Positions 1-8,855 of a DNA stretch of 64,000 nucleotides are shown here, one piece after another (position 1 is the first letter of the stretch; each line of letters starts with the position of its first letter). A program made the position numbers and the translations under genes. Below the pieces are notes generated by a model. It saw only the letters and a list, made by a program, of their open reading frames with translations, was not told the origin of the DNA and ran no database searches. Source of the stretch: CBDCTM01 sp965222005 (GTDB taxonomy: Bacteria > Bacteroidota > Bacteroidia > Chitinophagales > Saprospiraceae); the NCBI GenBank assembly GCA_965222005.1, contig OZ244935.1, positions 4,402,001 through 4,466,000 on the forward strand. Reading direction: 5' to 3'.

Positions 1-1
1 G

Positions 2-334
2 CAGCTAAAAGACAAAATCCGCTCTGAGTCGCGCTTACGCTACCATGACAGTGAGCCGGACATTGAATTTCGGGGAATTATCCGTACGTACGATGTCAGT
101 TCAGTGGCGCCGCAGCCTGGTGAAACTACTGCCTTTAGTCGCCTCGAGATCGTAGTATTGGTAGATTATATCAACAACAAGGACGAAGAGCAAGGCTGGG
201 CAGGCCGTAGTTTTCGCTATTTCAACGATTTTGCCAGCGACCAAAACCTGCTGTCCATTCAGGATCAGTTGATTGACGACATCAATGAGCAATTGGTGGA
301 GGACATTTTCAATGCGGCATTTTCCAATTGGTAA
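2..334 (+). CDS. lptE: LptE-family LPS-assembly lipoprotein, C-terminal part
   Basis: The reading frame is open from the left edge, so the start, signal peptide and lipobox lie outside the window. The visible 110 residues show an alternating beta-strand pattern (FRGIIRTYDV, LEIVVLVDYINNKD) and the ending LVEDIFNAAFSNW, which I recognise from the Bacteroidota LptE-like family. That family forms the plug of the LptD outer-membrane LPS translocon. The position just upstream of a TPR protein and secG matches a common Bacteroidota gene order. The family call is by recognition of motif and context, not by alignment. Confidence 0.75.
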   Translation, partial: QLKDKIRSESRLRYHDSEPDIEFRGIIRTYDVSSVAPQPGETTAFSRLEIVVLVDYINNKDEEQGWAGRSFRYFNDFASDQNLLSIQDQLIDDINEQLVEDIFNAAFSNW

Positions 335-444
335 ATCGAAGAGAGTATTGTATCTTTCGACACCAAAAAACTACACAACTTCCGGAGGTGTAACCTGTGC
401 AAGGTTGAACCTATATTTCACCCTCGCATCATCGCACAAATTAC

Positions 445-1449
445 ATGAATGCCCAAAACTTTTCCAATTTCCTGCAGCAAGCTGCGCATCTTTACCAAAT
501 TACTTATCCCGAACTCCGGAGTCTTGCGCTTCAGTATCCTTATTGCCAGAACATTCATTTATTACTGCTGCAAAAAAGTTGGTTTGAAAAGCACCGCCAC
601 TACGAGCACTATCTGAAAAAAGCCGCACTGTATGTCAGAGACAGGCAGCGGCTTTCCAAGCAATTTCATGACGCGCCTCTGGCAAAGGAGCAGTCTGAAA
701 ACTTTGTGATGAGTGCCGATTATCTGGAGTTGATTGATCTCACCGGGCATGGTACCTCCGATGCTACCTTTGCCGATAAGAGGCAGTCAAGTGTCTCATT
801 TGAAGATTTTGAAACCACCAATCTCAAAAGCATGGAACATCAAGATCCTAAAAAGAATAAAAGCTCCCAGCCGGTTGATTTATCGAAAGATCGCATCCTT
901 TTTATTGAAGATCTGATGGCTGATGAAAGCACTAAAAAGCCCGCTCCACCTGCTAAAAAGAAGGCAGCGACCTATCAGGAACCGGAGCCAGAGGAGCAGG
1001 TAGAAGAGCTGGAAGACCTTCCAACCAACCCGGGCCTTATTCCCTTTGAAATCACTAATGATGCGGAGCTGCTAAAGCCCGTGCCCAAAAATAGCTTTAG
1101 CAGCTGGCTGAAGCGATATCCCTCACCGAGAGAGAGTATTCAGTATGATTTAAAACAAAGTGGTCGGATGTACGTAGAAGAGGTTCGGGCCAAAATTGGG
1201 CAGGAAGATGTAGAAAAGCCCGTGCCGGCCAAAAAGAAAAAAGCAAAACACAAAAAGAGCGAAGCCTCCCATAGCAAGCCCGGCGATACTTTGGGCAAGG
1301 ATGAGGCGGCCTCCGAAACCCTGGCAGCTATCCTTGCTGAACAGGGCAACCACGATAAGGCCATTGAAATGTACAATCGGCTGAGTTTGATTTTTCCTGA
1401 AAAAAGTACGTTCTTTGCACTTCAAATTCAAAAAATTAAAAATTCTTAG
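445..1449 (+). CDS. TPR-containing protein of unknown role upstream of secG
   Basis: A 334-residue cytoplasmic protein without signal peptide. Residues 1-75 are helical and rich in Tyr and Leu. Residues about 130-255 form a charged Lys/Glu/Pro-rich linker with several KKKA-type runs. The last 50 residues (LAAILAEQGNHDKAIEMYNRL) are one clear tetratricopeptide unit. The stop is separated by 2 bases from secG, so the two are probably co-transcribed. Proteins of this layout commonly sit between lptE and secG in Bacteroidota, but I know of no assigned function. A role as an adaptor in envelope biogenesis would be inference from context only. Confidence 0.8.
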   Translation: MNAQNFSNFLQQAAHLYQITYPELRSLALQYPYCQNIHLLLLQKSWFEKHRHYEHYLKKAALYVRDRQRLSKQFHDAPLAKEQSENFVMSADYLELIDLTGHGTSDATFADKRQSSVSFEDFETTNLKSMEHQDPKKNKSSQPVDLSKDRILFIEDLMADESTKKPAPPAKKKAATYQEPEPEEQVEELEDLPTNPGLIPFEITNDAELLKPVPKNSFSSWLKRYPSPRESIQYDLKQSGRMYVEEVRAKIGQEDVEKPVPAKKKKAKHKKSEASHSKPGDTLGKDEAASETLAAILAEQGNHDKAIEMYNRLSLIFPEKSTFFALQIQKIKNS

Positions 1450-1451
1450 AT

Positions 1452-1709
1452 ATGCTTACTGGAATGACTGTTTTGATCGCCTTGATCTGTGTGCTACTCA
1501 TGGGAGTTATCCTTATACAAAACCCTAAAGGAGGAGGGGTAGATGCCACTTTTGGCGGAAATGCTACCAACCAAATGTTCGGCGCTGCCAAATCTACTGA
1601 TTTCATCGAAAAGCTGACCTGGTACCTGGCTGCCGCTCTTTTTATTCTTTGCATAATCACCAGCTTGATCGTTGGCAGTACGGGCACCGAGATTCAGCTG
1701 ACCCAATAG
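1452..1709 (+). CDS. secG: Protein translocase subunit SecG
   Basis: An 85-residue membrane protein with two hydrophobic segments (about residues 3-22 and 54-76). Between them is the loop NPKGGGVDATFGGNATNQMFG, typical of SecG. SecG is the small accessory subunit of the SecYEG channel and helps the SecA-driven insertion cycle. It starts 2 bases after the preceding TPR gene, and a strong hairpin terminator follows at 1749-1794, which marks the end of the lptE-TPR-secG unit. Length and topology are normal for the family. Confidence 0.92.
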   Translation: MLTGMTVLIALICVLLMGVILIQNPKGGGVDATFGGNATNQMFGAAKSTDFIEKLTWYLAAALFILCIITSLIVGSTGTEIQLTQ

Positions 1710-1748
1710 CTACATTCAACCGCATAGTTCGCTAGAAACGAAAAGTCA

Positions 1749-1794
1749 GAAAAAGCGGGACACAACTCTTAAAAGAGTTGTGTCCCGCTTTTTC
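1749..1794 (+). terminator. Intrinsic terminator after secG
   Basis: Perfect 22-bp inverted repeat: left arm 1749-1770, right arm 1773-1794, two-base loop (a hairpin loop in RNA would open a further pair or two). The stem holds GCGGGACACAACTC, and the right arm ends in a T-run. It lies 39 bases after the secG stop and faces the groESL upstream region. Confidence 0.85.
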
Positions 1795-1832
1795 TATACC
1801 GAATTTTCCGGACTGACAAAGCCTGCCTAAAG

Positions 1833-1928
1833 TTGCCATTTTGGCAAGCCAGGACGAGCAAATGGGCAGCGTTTGTTCCTAAAAACGGCAATTATGGCAT
1901 ATTTCTGCCCTTGGCACGGGAAATGATG
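1833..1928 (+). promoter_or_regulatory. Inverted GGCA-motif cluster and sigma-54-like box upstream of groESL
   Basis: A 15-base inverted repeat (TTGCCA, 3 bases, TGGCAA) lies at 1833-1847. It is followed by further GGCA/TGCC copies at about 1864-1909 and by TTGGCACGGGAAATGATG at 1911-1928. That last stretch fits the sigma-54 -24 element (TGGCAC). Its -12 position reads TGA where TGC is expected. No CIRCE repeat (TTAGCACTC-N9-GAGTGCTAA) is present. An RpoN-type or other activator-controlled heat-shock promoter is an inference from this arrangement. Confidence 0.4.
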
Positions 1929-1986
1929 AACAGAGGATGTACATACTTTTTATTCATCTTTTAAAAAACTAAAAACAAAATTGTCT

Positions 1987-2250
1987 ATGAAGCCGATCAA
2001 CGACAGAGTAGTAGTAAAACCAGCTCCGGCCGACGAAAAAACCAAAGGAGGAATCATTATTCCGGACACTGCTAAGGAGAAGCCTCAGCGAGGCGAGATC
2101 GTAGCAGTTGGGCCCGGTAAAGAGGGCAATGACATGACCGTTAAAGTGGGCGATACGGTTCTTTATGGTAAGTACGCCGGCACTGAATTGCACTACGATG
2201 GAAAAGACCTGCTCATTATGAGAGAAGATGACATTTTAGTCATTCTTTAA
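1987..2250 (+). CDS. groES: Co-chaperonin GroES
   Basis: An 87-residue protein reading MKPINDRVVVKPAPADEKTKGG, the classic GroES N-terminus. It contains the mobile loop (GGIIIPDTAKEKPQRG) and ends in LIMREDDILVIL. It forms the heptameric lid of the GroEL folding chamber. I chose ATG 1987 over the in-frame TTG at 1981 because family members begin MK(P)INDRV. groEL follows after 81 bases, making the standard groESL operon. Upstream control elements are described separately. Confidence 0.97.
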   Translation: MKPINDRVVVKPAPADEKTKGGIIIPDTAKEKPQRGEIVAVGPGKEGNDMTVKVGDTVLYGKYAGTELHYDGKDLLIMREDDILVIL

Positions 2251-2261
2251 CACTATGCCTT

Positions 2262-2292
2262 AGGAATCCGGCTTTCGCCTGTTCCTTTTTTT
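2262..2292 (+). terminator. Possible attenuating hairpin between groES and groEL
   Basis: AGGAA (2262-2266) and GGC (2270-2272) pair with GCC (2277-2279) and TTCCT (2282-2286) around a small internal loop, and a run of T follows immediately. It could reduce read-through from groES into groEL, which would be odd for an operon that needs more GroEL than GroES by mass. The stem is imperfect, so this is a weak call. Confidence 0.3.
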
Positions 2293-2331
2293 ATTATTTT
2301 ACATTTCTTAAAAAACAAAAACGATCTAGAT

Positions 2332-3969
2332 ATGGCTAAAGAAATTAGCTTTGATTCCAATGCAAGAGAAAAACTAAAGAGTGGTATTGATGCTCTTGCC
2401 AATGCAGTAAAAGTAACCCTCGGCCCCAAAGGCCGCAATGTAGTGCTGCAAAAAAGCTTTGGCGCTCCATCCATCACCAAAGATGGTGTAACCGTAGCTA
2501 AAGACATTGAGCTGGAAGACCCCGTTGAAAATATGGGCGCCCAGATGGTCAAAGAAGTGGCCTCTAAAACGGCCGATATTGCTGGTGACGGAACCACTAC
2601 CGCTACCGTTTTGGCACAAGCCATGATTGCCGCCGGCATGAAAAATGTAGCTGCCGGTGCCAACCCGATGGATCTTAAGAGAGGGATTGAAAAAGCCGTC
2701 AAATCCGTAATCAATAATTTACAGAGCCAAACCGAAGTGATTGGCAATGATTTCCAAAAAATTGAGCAGGTGGGTTCTATTTCTGCCAATAATGACAGCG
2801 AAATCGGCAAACTAATTGCCAATGCGATGGAGCGCGTTTCTACAGATGGCGTCATCACGGTGGAAGAAGCCAAAGGAACCGACACCTACGTGGATGAGGT
2901 GATTGGTATGCAGTTCGACCGTGGGTACCTCTCTCCTTACTTTGTGACTAACGCCGACAACATGACCACCGAGTACGAAAACCCACTCGTACTGATCCAT
3001 GACAAGAAGGTTTCCAATATGCAGGACATCGTGCCGATTTTGGAAAAAGCCGTCGGAGCTGGTCGGCCTTTGCTCATCATTGCAGAGGATATCGAAAGCC
3101 AGGCACTGGGTGTACTGGTGGTGAACCGCCTGCGCGCTCAGCTCAAAGTGGTAGCCGTAAAAGCTCCCGGCTTTGGCGACCGCCGCAAAGCGATGCTCGA
3201 AGATATTGCCATCCTCACTGGAGGAGCGGTCATTTCGGAAGAAAAAGGCTACAAATTGGAAAATACGGAACTGGAGCACCTCGGTACCGCAGAGAAAATT
3301 GTTATCGATAAGGACAATACGACCATCGTCAATGGCAAAGGCTCACAGGAAGCCATCAACGCCCGAATCAATCAGATCAAACAGCAAATCGAGACCAGTA
3401 CTTCCGATTACGATAAAGAAAAACTACAGGAGCGCCTGGCCAAATTGGCAGGCGGTGTAGCTGTTCTTTATGTAGGTGCCGCTACAGAGGTAGAAATGAA
3501 GGAAAAGAAAGATCGCGTGGATGATGCCCTGCACGCCACCCGCGCTGCCATCGAAGAAGGCATCGTGGTAGGTGGAGGCGTAGCATTGGTGCGCGCTATT
3601 GATTCGCTCGACAAATTGAAGGGTGAAAACGAAGACCAGACCATAGGTATCAACATCGTTCGCAAGTCATTGGAAGCCCCGCTGCGCATTATCGCTGAGA
3701 ATGCCGGTGTTGAGGGCTCTGTGGTATTGATGAATGTACTTAATAGCAAAGGTGCCCACGGGTTCAACGCCAGAACGGAGACCTATGAAGACCTCAAGAA
3801 AGCAGGCGTGATTGATCCTACCAAGGTGACGCGCATCGCTCTTGAAAATGCAGCTTCTATCTCCGGAATGGTACTGACTACCGAATGCGTAGTAAATGAT
3901 AAGCCTGAAGAGTCAAATGGTGCAGCTGCTATGGCTCACGGCCATGGAATGCCTGGAGGGATGATGTAA
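2332..3969 (+). CDS. groEL: Chaperonin GroEL (Hsp60)
   Basis: A 545-residue protein of normal length. The equatorial ATP-binding motif GDGTTTATVLAQ lies near residue 85-97. Hallmark segments include TLGPKGRNV, KAPGFGDRRKAMLEDIA and GGVAVLYVGAATEVEMKEKKDRVDDALHA-type sequence, and the C-terminus ends in GHGMPGGMM. It assembles as a double heptameric ring in the cytoplasm and folds client proteins with GroES. It lies 81 bases after groES, and an intrinsic terminator follows at 3992-4020. Nothing looks truncated or diverged. Confidence 0.98.
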   Translation: MAKEISFDSNAREKLKSGIDALANAVKVTLGPKGRNVVLQKSFGAPSITKDGVTVAKDIELEDPVENMGAQMVKEVASKTADIAGDGTTTATVLAQAMIAAGMKNVAAGANPMDLKRGIEKAVKSVINNLQSQTEVIGNDFQKIEQVGSISANNDSEIGKLIANAMERVSTDGVITVEEAKGTDTYVDEVIGMQFDRGYLSPYFVTNADNMTTEYENPLVLIHDKKVSNMQDIVPILEKAVGAGRPLLIIAEDIESQALGVLVVNRLRAQLKVVAVKAPGFGDRRKAMLEDIAILTGGAVISEEKGYKLENTELEHLGTAEKIVIDKDNTTIVNGKGSQEAINARINQIKQQIETSTSDYDKEKLQERLAKLAGGVAVLYVGAATEVEMKEKKDRVDDALHATRAAIEEGIVVGGGVALVRAIDSLDKLKGENEDQTIGINIVRKSLEAPLRIIAENAGVEGSVVLMNVLNSKGAHGFNARTETYEDLKKAGVIDPTKVTRIALENAASISGMVLTTECVVNDKPEESNGAAAMAHGHGMPGGMM

Positions 3970-3991
3970 AAGATTGGCTTTAAAGAATTGC

Positions 3992-4020
3992 AAAGCGGGA
4001 TTAAATCCCGCTTTTTTTTT
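3992..4020 (+). terminator. Intrinsic terminator after groEL
   Basis: A 9-bp stem AAAGCGGGA / TCCCGCTTT (3992-4000 with 4006-4014) is followed by an uninterrupted T-run to 4020. It ends the groESL operon and separates it from the convergent thioredoxin-like gene. Confidence 0.9.
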
Positions 4021-4056
4021 GGCCGAAAAGCTTCCGCCAAAATTGAACGAAACCCT

Positions 4057-5508
4057 TTATTCCTTGCTGCCTAAGTTTTCAGTCTCCTTCTCTTTCATTT
4101 CAATCAATTTGTCTATTACTTCTGGCAGCTGTTCAGCCCCGATACGCTTAGATAATATCTCCTTGTTTTCATCCAGCACAAAGATGCGCGGAGTGGAACG
4201 AATATCGTAAATCTGCTTGTAACGACTGCGCAAAAAAGGATCAGCCACATTGATCCAGTCAATCATATTGTGCTCTTTGATATGCTTCCAGCAGTCGGGT
4301 ACACCATCTGTCACTTTGGTACAAACAGCGAAAACTTCAACGCCCTTGTTTTTGTACTTTTTATAAAACTCCAGCATTTCCGGCATTGATTTTTTACAGT
4401 GCGAACATTCAGGGTCCCAGAAAAACAGTACCGTGAAATCAGAATTCACCTGGTGCAGACTGATTTTTTCCTTGCTTTCTTTCTCCATTAAGATATTGGG
4501 CGCAATCTTACCGATCAAGATGGGTTTGAGGGTTTTGGCGTTTTTCACAATTTTTCCAAGCTGCTCCTCTTCCGTCCACGGAGCCAATCCTTTGCTGTAA
4601 TAGTTTTCCACGATGTGTACATATACGGCATCCATACCCACAATCTTGGATTGGGCATAGGTGTTCAAAAAATGAATCAGATAATACTTAAATGTCTCCT
4701 CGCTGGGCCGCACCAAAGCCAGTACCTGATCAATCGCCAGATTAATCGAATCGGGATGCTGGACGATGAGCTTATTGATATAATGATCGATTTTTTGAAA
4801 AAGAACGGGGCTGCGAAGCATTCGGGGGTCATCCATTGCGATGTGATCAAACCAATGCTTTTTGTACCACTGCCATCGTTGAAACTGTGCATCTTTCTCT
4901 GTACCCCCAAAATCAGGTAATTCCAACTCCTGACTGGCCCTTACAATAGCGGCAGTCAATGTTTTGGAGTGTTTCGTCACCAAATCCCGCTGATAATTTT
5001 TCACTGCCTCATTGAGTTGCTCCAGCTCTTTCTCTATTTTCCGGGTCGGCTTTTTAGCTGCTTCGGCTTCTGTTAAAGCTTTTTTGAGCTGCTCGGCTTG
5101 TGGGCGCTTGGAAGACAGATACTGCAGGTATTGATAAAAAAGCTGATTGTCCGGTGAATTAGCAAAACGGGCCGTCTCGGCAGGTTTATCAAATTGAAAT
5201 TGGACCGAAAAGTGCTGCTCATCTTCATTTATCAAAAGTTGGAAAAACTGATTGTCCGGCGGCATTACTACTAAATACACACCGCCTTTGAGTGGCTCTT
5301 CTCCTTCAAACACAAAAGAGCCATCCTGGCTAATTTGTACCGTATCGGAGAGGTATTGCTTATCCCCGTAGTGGTATCCCAAATAAGCTTCCTTACCCTG
5401 ATAACCATCAATGTTGACTTTGATTTGATAGCCTGTGCCTGACTGTCCGTTAAGGCAAATTGATGCAAACAGCCAAATCGCCAAAACTGCTTTTTGTAGT
5501 ATCATCAT
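4057..5508 (-). CDS. Secreted thioredoxin-like protein with N-terminal DUF4369-like domain
   Basis: A 483-residue protein with a signal peptide (about residues 1-22, ending LNGQS). The N-terminal beta domain (about 25-110) resembles DUF4369. A helical middle region with a Lys/Glu-rich stretch (about 140-175) follows, perhaps of the DUF5106 type. The C-terminal thioredoxin fold (about 340-470) carries the redox motif CSHC at about 368-371 after LFFWDPE, and the cis-proline region STPRIF. Such TlpA-like proteins act as extracytoplasmic thiol-disulfide oxidoreductases in Bacteroidota. Start: two consecutive ATGs; the first is used here. It is monocistronic and convergent with groEL. Confidence 0.85.
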   Translation of the reverse strand: MMILQKAVLAIWLFASICLNGQSGTGYQIKVNIDGYQGKEAYLGYHYGDKQYLSDTVQISQDGSFVFEGEEPLKGGVYLVVMPPDNQFFQLLINEDEQHFSVQFQFDKPAETARFANSPDNQLFYQYLQYLSSKRPQAEQLKKALTEAEAAKKPTRKIEKELEQLNEAVKNYQRDLVTKHSKTLTAAIVRASQELELPDFGGTEKDAQFQRWQWYKKHWFDHIAMDDPRMLRSPVLFQKIDHYINKLIVQHPDSINLAIDQVLALVRPSEETFKYYLIHFLNTYAQSKIVGMDAVYVHIVENYYSKGLAPWTEEEQLGKIVKNAKTLKPILIGKIAPNILMEKESKEKISLHQVNSDFTVLFFWDPECSHCKKSMPEMLEFYKKYKNKGVEVFAVCTKVTDGVPDCWKHIKEHNMIDWINVADPFLRSRYKQIYDIRSTPRIFVLDENKEILSKRIGAEQLPEVIDKLIEMKEKETENLGSKE

Positions 5509-5685
5509 TATTTCAGTAATATTCTAAGCTAATCATTACAAAAACAAATATCTCTCCTATCCTGTATATGCCAACAATTAGAAGAGCAGATTAAACAATT
5601 TTTAACGTATAGCTTTACGAAAATCCCCCTGAAGAAACACATAGTACCTCAGGGGGACCCTTCCTTTAAAAGCGTAAAAACAGGC

Positions 5686-8637
5686 CTACTTATTATCCTG
5701 ATGGGCCGTATTTTCGCGTTTTTTGATTTCGTTTTCCAGGCGCTTGAGCTTCGTTTCTGCCTCTTTTATACGCTGTTCCAATTCAGCAGTTTTGCTACGT
5801 GCTTCATCCTGACGTTTGCGCTCCTCAGCAATTAGCCTGGCGGTATCTTCTTTGACTTTGTTTACCTGCTGGGTAGCTTGCTGGCGAGCCTCATAGATGG
5901 CATCTGAACTGGCTTTCTGTGCTGCACTGACTTCTTCCTGGGAAGCGCGCCTGGCATCTTCGGCTTCTTTTCGATATTGCTCCTTTTTGCCAGCCGTTTC
6001 TTTTTGAATGTTGCTGATTTCCTGGCTGGATGAAGTACGTGCCACCAAAATTTCTTCTTTAGCTTTGGCTTCGGCCTCATCGACTTGTCTTTGAAAATCG
6101 GCTACTTTTTCTTCCCTATCTTTTTTGGCTTGCGCAATAGCTTCGGCAGCTTGTTGTTTTATCATCTTCACTTCATTGGCGGAAGATTCCTGAATTTGGG
6201 CAATTTCTTCAGCAGACTCTTCCTTTGCTTTCAATACACTAAGTGCGCTGGTTTCTTTCTCTTTGGTGGCATGCTCACGGGCGGTCTGAATTTCACTCGC
6301 CACTTGTTGCTGGATCGAGGCCAGTTCTTTGGCAGCGGCTTCCTTAGCAGCTGATAATTGGTTGGCAATTCCCTGACGCTCATTGGCTGCGTCTTCCTTA
6401 GCCATTCGGACGGATTCAGCCTCTTCAGCCTTTATTTTAGCGATGTTTTCAGCCGCCTGACGCTGTGCTTCCGCGATTTGGGTACTCGCCTCCTGCTTGG
6501 CCAACGCTTCCTGCTCTTTAACGGTGGCGATCTCCCGAGCGGCTGTTTCTTTTATCTTTGCAATCTCCGAAGCCGCTTCTTCTTTTGCTTTTACCACATC
6601 CGAAGCCGATTGGTTTTTGGCTTCGCTTTCTTTCTGCTTGGCCTTTTCAATCTTTTGGGCTACTTCTGCCTGGATCTCCTGGATGCGCTTTTGGGCCGTT
6701 TCCTGGGCTTTGGCTACTTGTGCGGCATACTTCATTTTGGCTTCATCGGAATTTTGATTGGCCAATTTCACCTTTTCGGCAGCCTCCGTATTTGCATGCT
6801 GTATCTCAGTACCTGCCCGTTCTTTGGCGGATGCGACTTCCTTGGCTGATTGCTGCTTGATGTCTGATTCTTTGGATTTGGCCAACTCAATCGCTTTTTT
6901 CACTTCCTCCTGAATTTTGCTGATTTCTTTGGCAGCTCGCTCCTTGGCAGCGGCCACTTCTCCGGCTATTTTTTGCTTTTCATCAGCAGCGCGTTGTTTT
7001 GCTTCAGCCACCTTTGCGGCCGCTTCCTGATTGATTTGCTGAACCGTTTGCGCGGCCCGCTCTTTGGCAGCGGCCACTTCCGCTGCTGAACTTTGTTTGG
7101 TGGCAGCGATCTCCTCGGATGACTTTTGCTTGGTTGCCACTACTTCTGCCTGTGCTTTGTTAATTTCTTCACTGGCTTTCTGCCTCGCATTGGCAACCTC
7201 CAAAGCGTAGGTTTCTTTTTGCTTGGCAGCGTTTTCTTTGATCTCGGCTACTTGAGAAGCATTCTGTTCTTGCAACAGGGCCTTCTGCTCGGCAGCTTTG
7301 CGTCGGGATTCAGCTACCTCAAAGGCCTGCTTTTCTTTTTCCAACACAGCATTTTCACGAATGCGTGCAATTTCTTCAGCTGATTTTTCCTTGATATCGA
7401 GGATTTGCTGGGCTGCCGTTTTCTTGGAATTTACTACATCTTCCGTCGATTTTTCCCGTTCTTCCTTAGCCCTTTTGCGCGCTTCTTCAATTATTTCGGC
7501 TGTTTCGGCTCTAATTTTTTGCAGTTCACTTTTTGAATTTTCGCGCGCCGAAGCGATTTCATTGGCATATTCGGATTTAGCGAGCGTCAATTTTTCCTGG
7601 ATCGCCTTTATTTCGGCTGCTGCTTTTTCCCTTGCGGCAACCACTTCCTGGGCAGAGGTCACTTTGGCTTTGTTCACTTCTTCGGCAGCACGTCGGCGAG
7701 CCTCTTCTACATCTGCCTGTATTTTGGAAACAGCCGTAGAAGCATTGTCGCGGGCAGCAGTCACGGATTCGACTGCTTCTTGTTGCGTTTTTTGAATCTC
7801 AGTTTGCGAATGTTGACGGGCTTCCAACACTTCCTGGGCATATTTTGCTTTTTGGGTCGCAGCTTGCTCACGTGCTGCAGCTACCTCATTCTGAAGGCTG
7901 TTTTTGATCTGATCCGCTTTTTGGCGTTCTGCGTCAATTTCTTGGCGGAGGCGCTGTTTGGTATCTCTCAATTCTTTTTTCAAAGCTGCCAATTCTTGAT
8001 CATTGAGCAGGCTAATATCGGCTACCCTGCGCACACCGGAAGAGGTGGAGCTGATAGGCCGCCCTGAAGAGTTGGAACCGGTAGGACTAAGATCGTTATT
8101 AACCAATTTGACATCTTTGACCTTAGTTCTGTCAAGGCTTTGGTCAAAGCATTTGGCCAGGTTTTGAAACTCTGCCTGCCGGTTGCCATTAACCGTAAAC
8201 TTGTGCATCCGGTTGCTGATGTTATTTTTGATGTAAATGGTATGGATGAGGTTGGAGGTAAACCAATTGATGGCATTCAGGTCCAACTGAAGTATATTGT
8301 GATGAACGGGTGTCCCTCCCTCGGTCAACATCTCTCCCATCTCGATGAAACGATAGCTCTTGCGGGTATTTTGTTTATCGGTAAAAATAATCTCATCATC
8401 CTGATTAAACTCCACACCACTCTTTGAAAACACTTTGGCGGTTACCCCCTTTTCATCATTATTCAGCTCAAAACTATAGGAGTAATTCCCGCGGACCACC
8501 AGCGTTTGATTTTTTGATTTCAGGATTTGAGTCCCGCCAATATTTTGGTTTTGGATAATAATTCCGCTGCAGCTTTGAGCGAAGCTATTTGTATTTAGTA
8601 AAAGGCAAAGGCTTGCCAGGCAAATCACATATTTCAT
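5686..8637 (-). CDS. Giant secreted coiled-coil protein with 11-residue (hendecad) repeats
   Basis: A 983-residue protein. I chose the start at 8637 because it gives a clean signal peptide (MKYVICLASLCLLL, cleavage near NSFAQS); the frame stays open 57 codons further upstream. Residues about 23-185 form a beta-rich globular domain with two Cys, followed by a Ser/Thr/Gly-rich linker. From about 215 to 970 the protein is almost uninterrupted helix with an 11-residue period (for example EIAKIKETAAR, EIATVKEQEAL). There is no second membrane segment. A 750-residue helix would span roughly 110 nm if fully extended. No enzymatic motif is visible and I do not recognise the family. A structural fibre, spacer or periplasm/surface tether is inference. 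Confidence 0.85.
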   Translation of the reverse strand: MKYVICLASLCLLLNTNSFAQSCSGIIIQNQNIGGTQILKSKNQTLVVRGNYSYSFELNNDEKGVTAKVFSKSGVEFNQDDEIIFTDKQNTRKSYRFIEMGEMLTEGGTPVHHNILQLDLNAINWFTSNLIHTIYIKNNISNRMHKFTVNGNRQAEFQNLAKCFDQSLDRTKVKDVKLVNNDLSPTGSNSSGRPISSTSSGVRRVADISLLNDQELAALKKELRDTKQRLRQEIDAERQKADQIKNSLQNEVAAAREQAATQKAKYAQEVLEARQHSQTEIQKTQQEAVESVTAARDNASTAVSKIQADVEEARRRAAEEVNKAKVTSAQEVVAAREKAAAEIKAIQEKLTLAKSEYANEIASARENSKSELQKIRAETAEIIEEARKRAKEEREKSTEDVVNSKKTAAQQILDIKEKSAEEIARIRENAVLEKEKQAFEVAESRRKAAEQKALLQEQNASQVAEIKENAAKQKETYALEVANARQKASEEINKAQAEVVATKQKSSEEIAATKQSSAAEVAAAKERAAQTVQQINQEAAAKVAEAKQRAADEKQKIAGEVAAAKERAAKEISKIQEEVKKAIELAKSKESDIKQQSAKEVASAKERAGTEIQHANTEAAEKVKLANQNSDEAKMKYAAQVAKAQETAQKRIQEIQAEVAQKIEKAKQKESEAKNQSASDVVKAKEEAASEIAKIKETAAREIATVKEQEALAKQEASTQIAEAQRQAAENIAKIKAEEAESVRMAKEDAANERQGIANQLSAAKEAAAKELASIQQQVASEIQTAREHATKEKETSALSVLKAKEESAEEIAQIQESSANEVKMIKQQAAEAIAQAKKDREEKVADFQRQVDEAEAKAKEEILVARTSSSQEISNIQKETAGKKEQYRKEAEDARRASQEEVSAAQKASSDAIYEARQQATQQVNKVKEDTARLIAEERKRQDEARSKTAELEQRIKEAETKLKRLENEIKKRENTAHQDNK

Positions 8638-8855
8638 CGGGTTCAATTTATTCGCAAGATAACAATTAAAGAACAGTCGGAAACTACCTCCCCTATTTAT
8701 CTCAGATGACAAAAAGCGCTCATTCGTTGCCTGAAAAACGTAAAATTTAACGTTTTGTGGTTTTTTATTTTGAGCCTTTACAAAAACATCTTGGCCACTC
8801 TCAGGCACATGGCTTAAAGTGTTGGTTCTATTGCTTATATATAAACCTTTGATTA

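Noticed and set aside
2812..3279. Minus-strand frames of 155-210 codons inside groEL
   Set aside because: groEL is complete, highly conserved and on the other strand; codon bias of strong genes often leaves antisense frames open.
6085..7795. Several open frames on the plus strand within the coiled-coil gene
   Set aside because: They are antisense shadows of a repetitive, Glu/Lys/Ala-rich coding sequence. Their Phe/Leu/Ser-rich products are what that complement would give.
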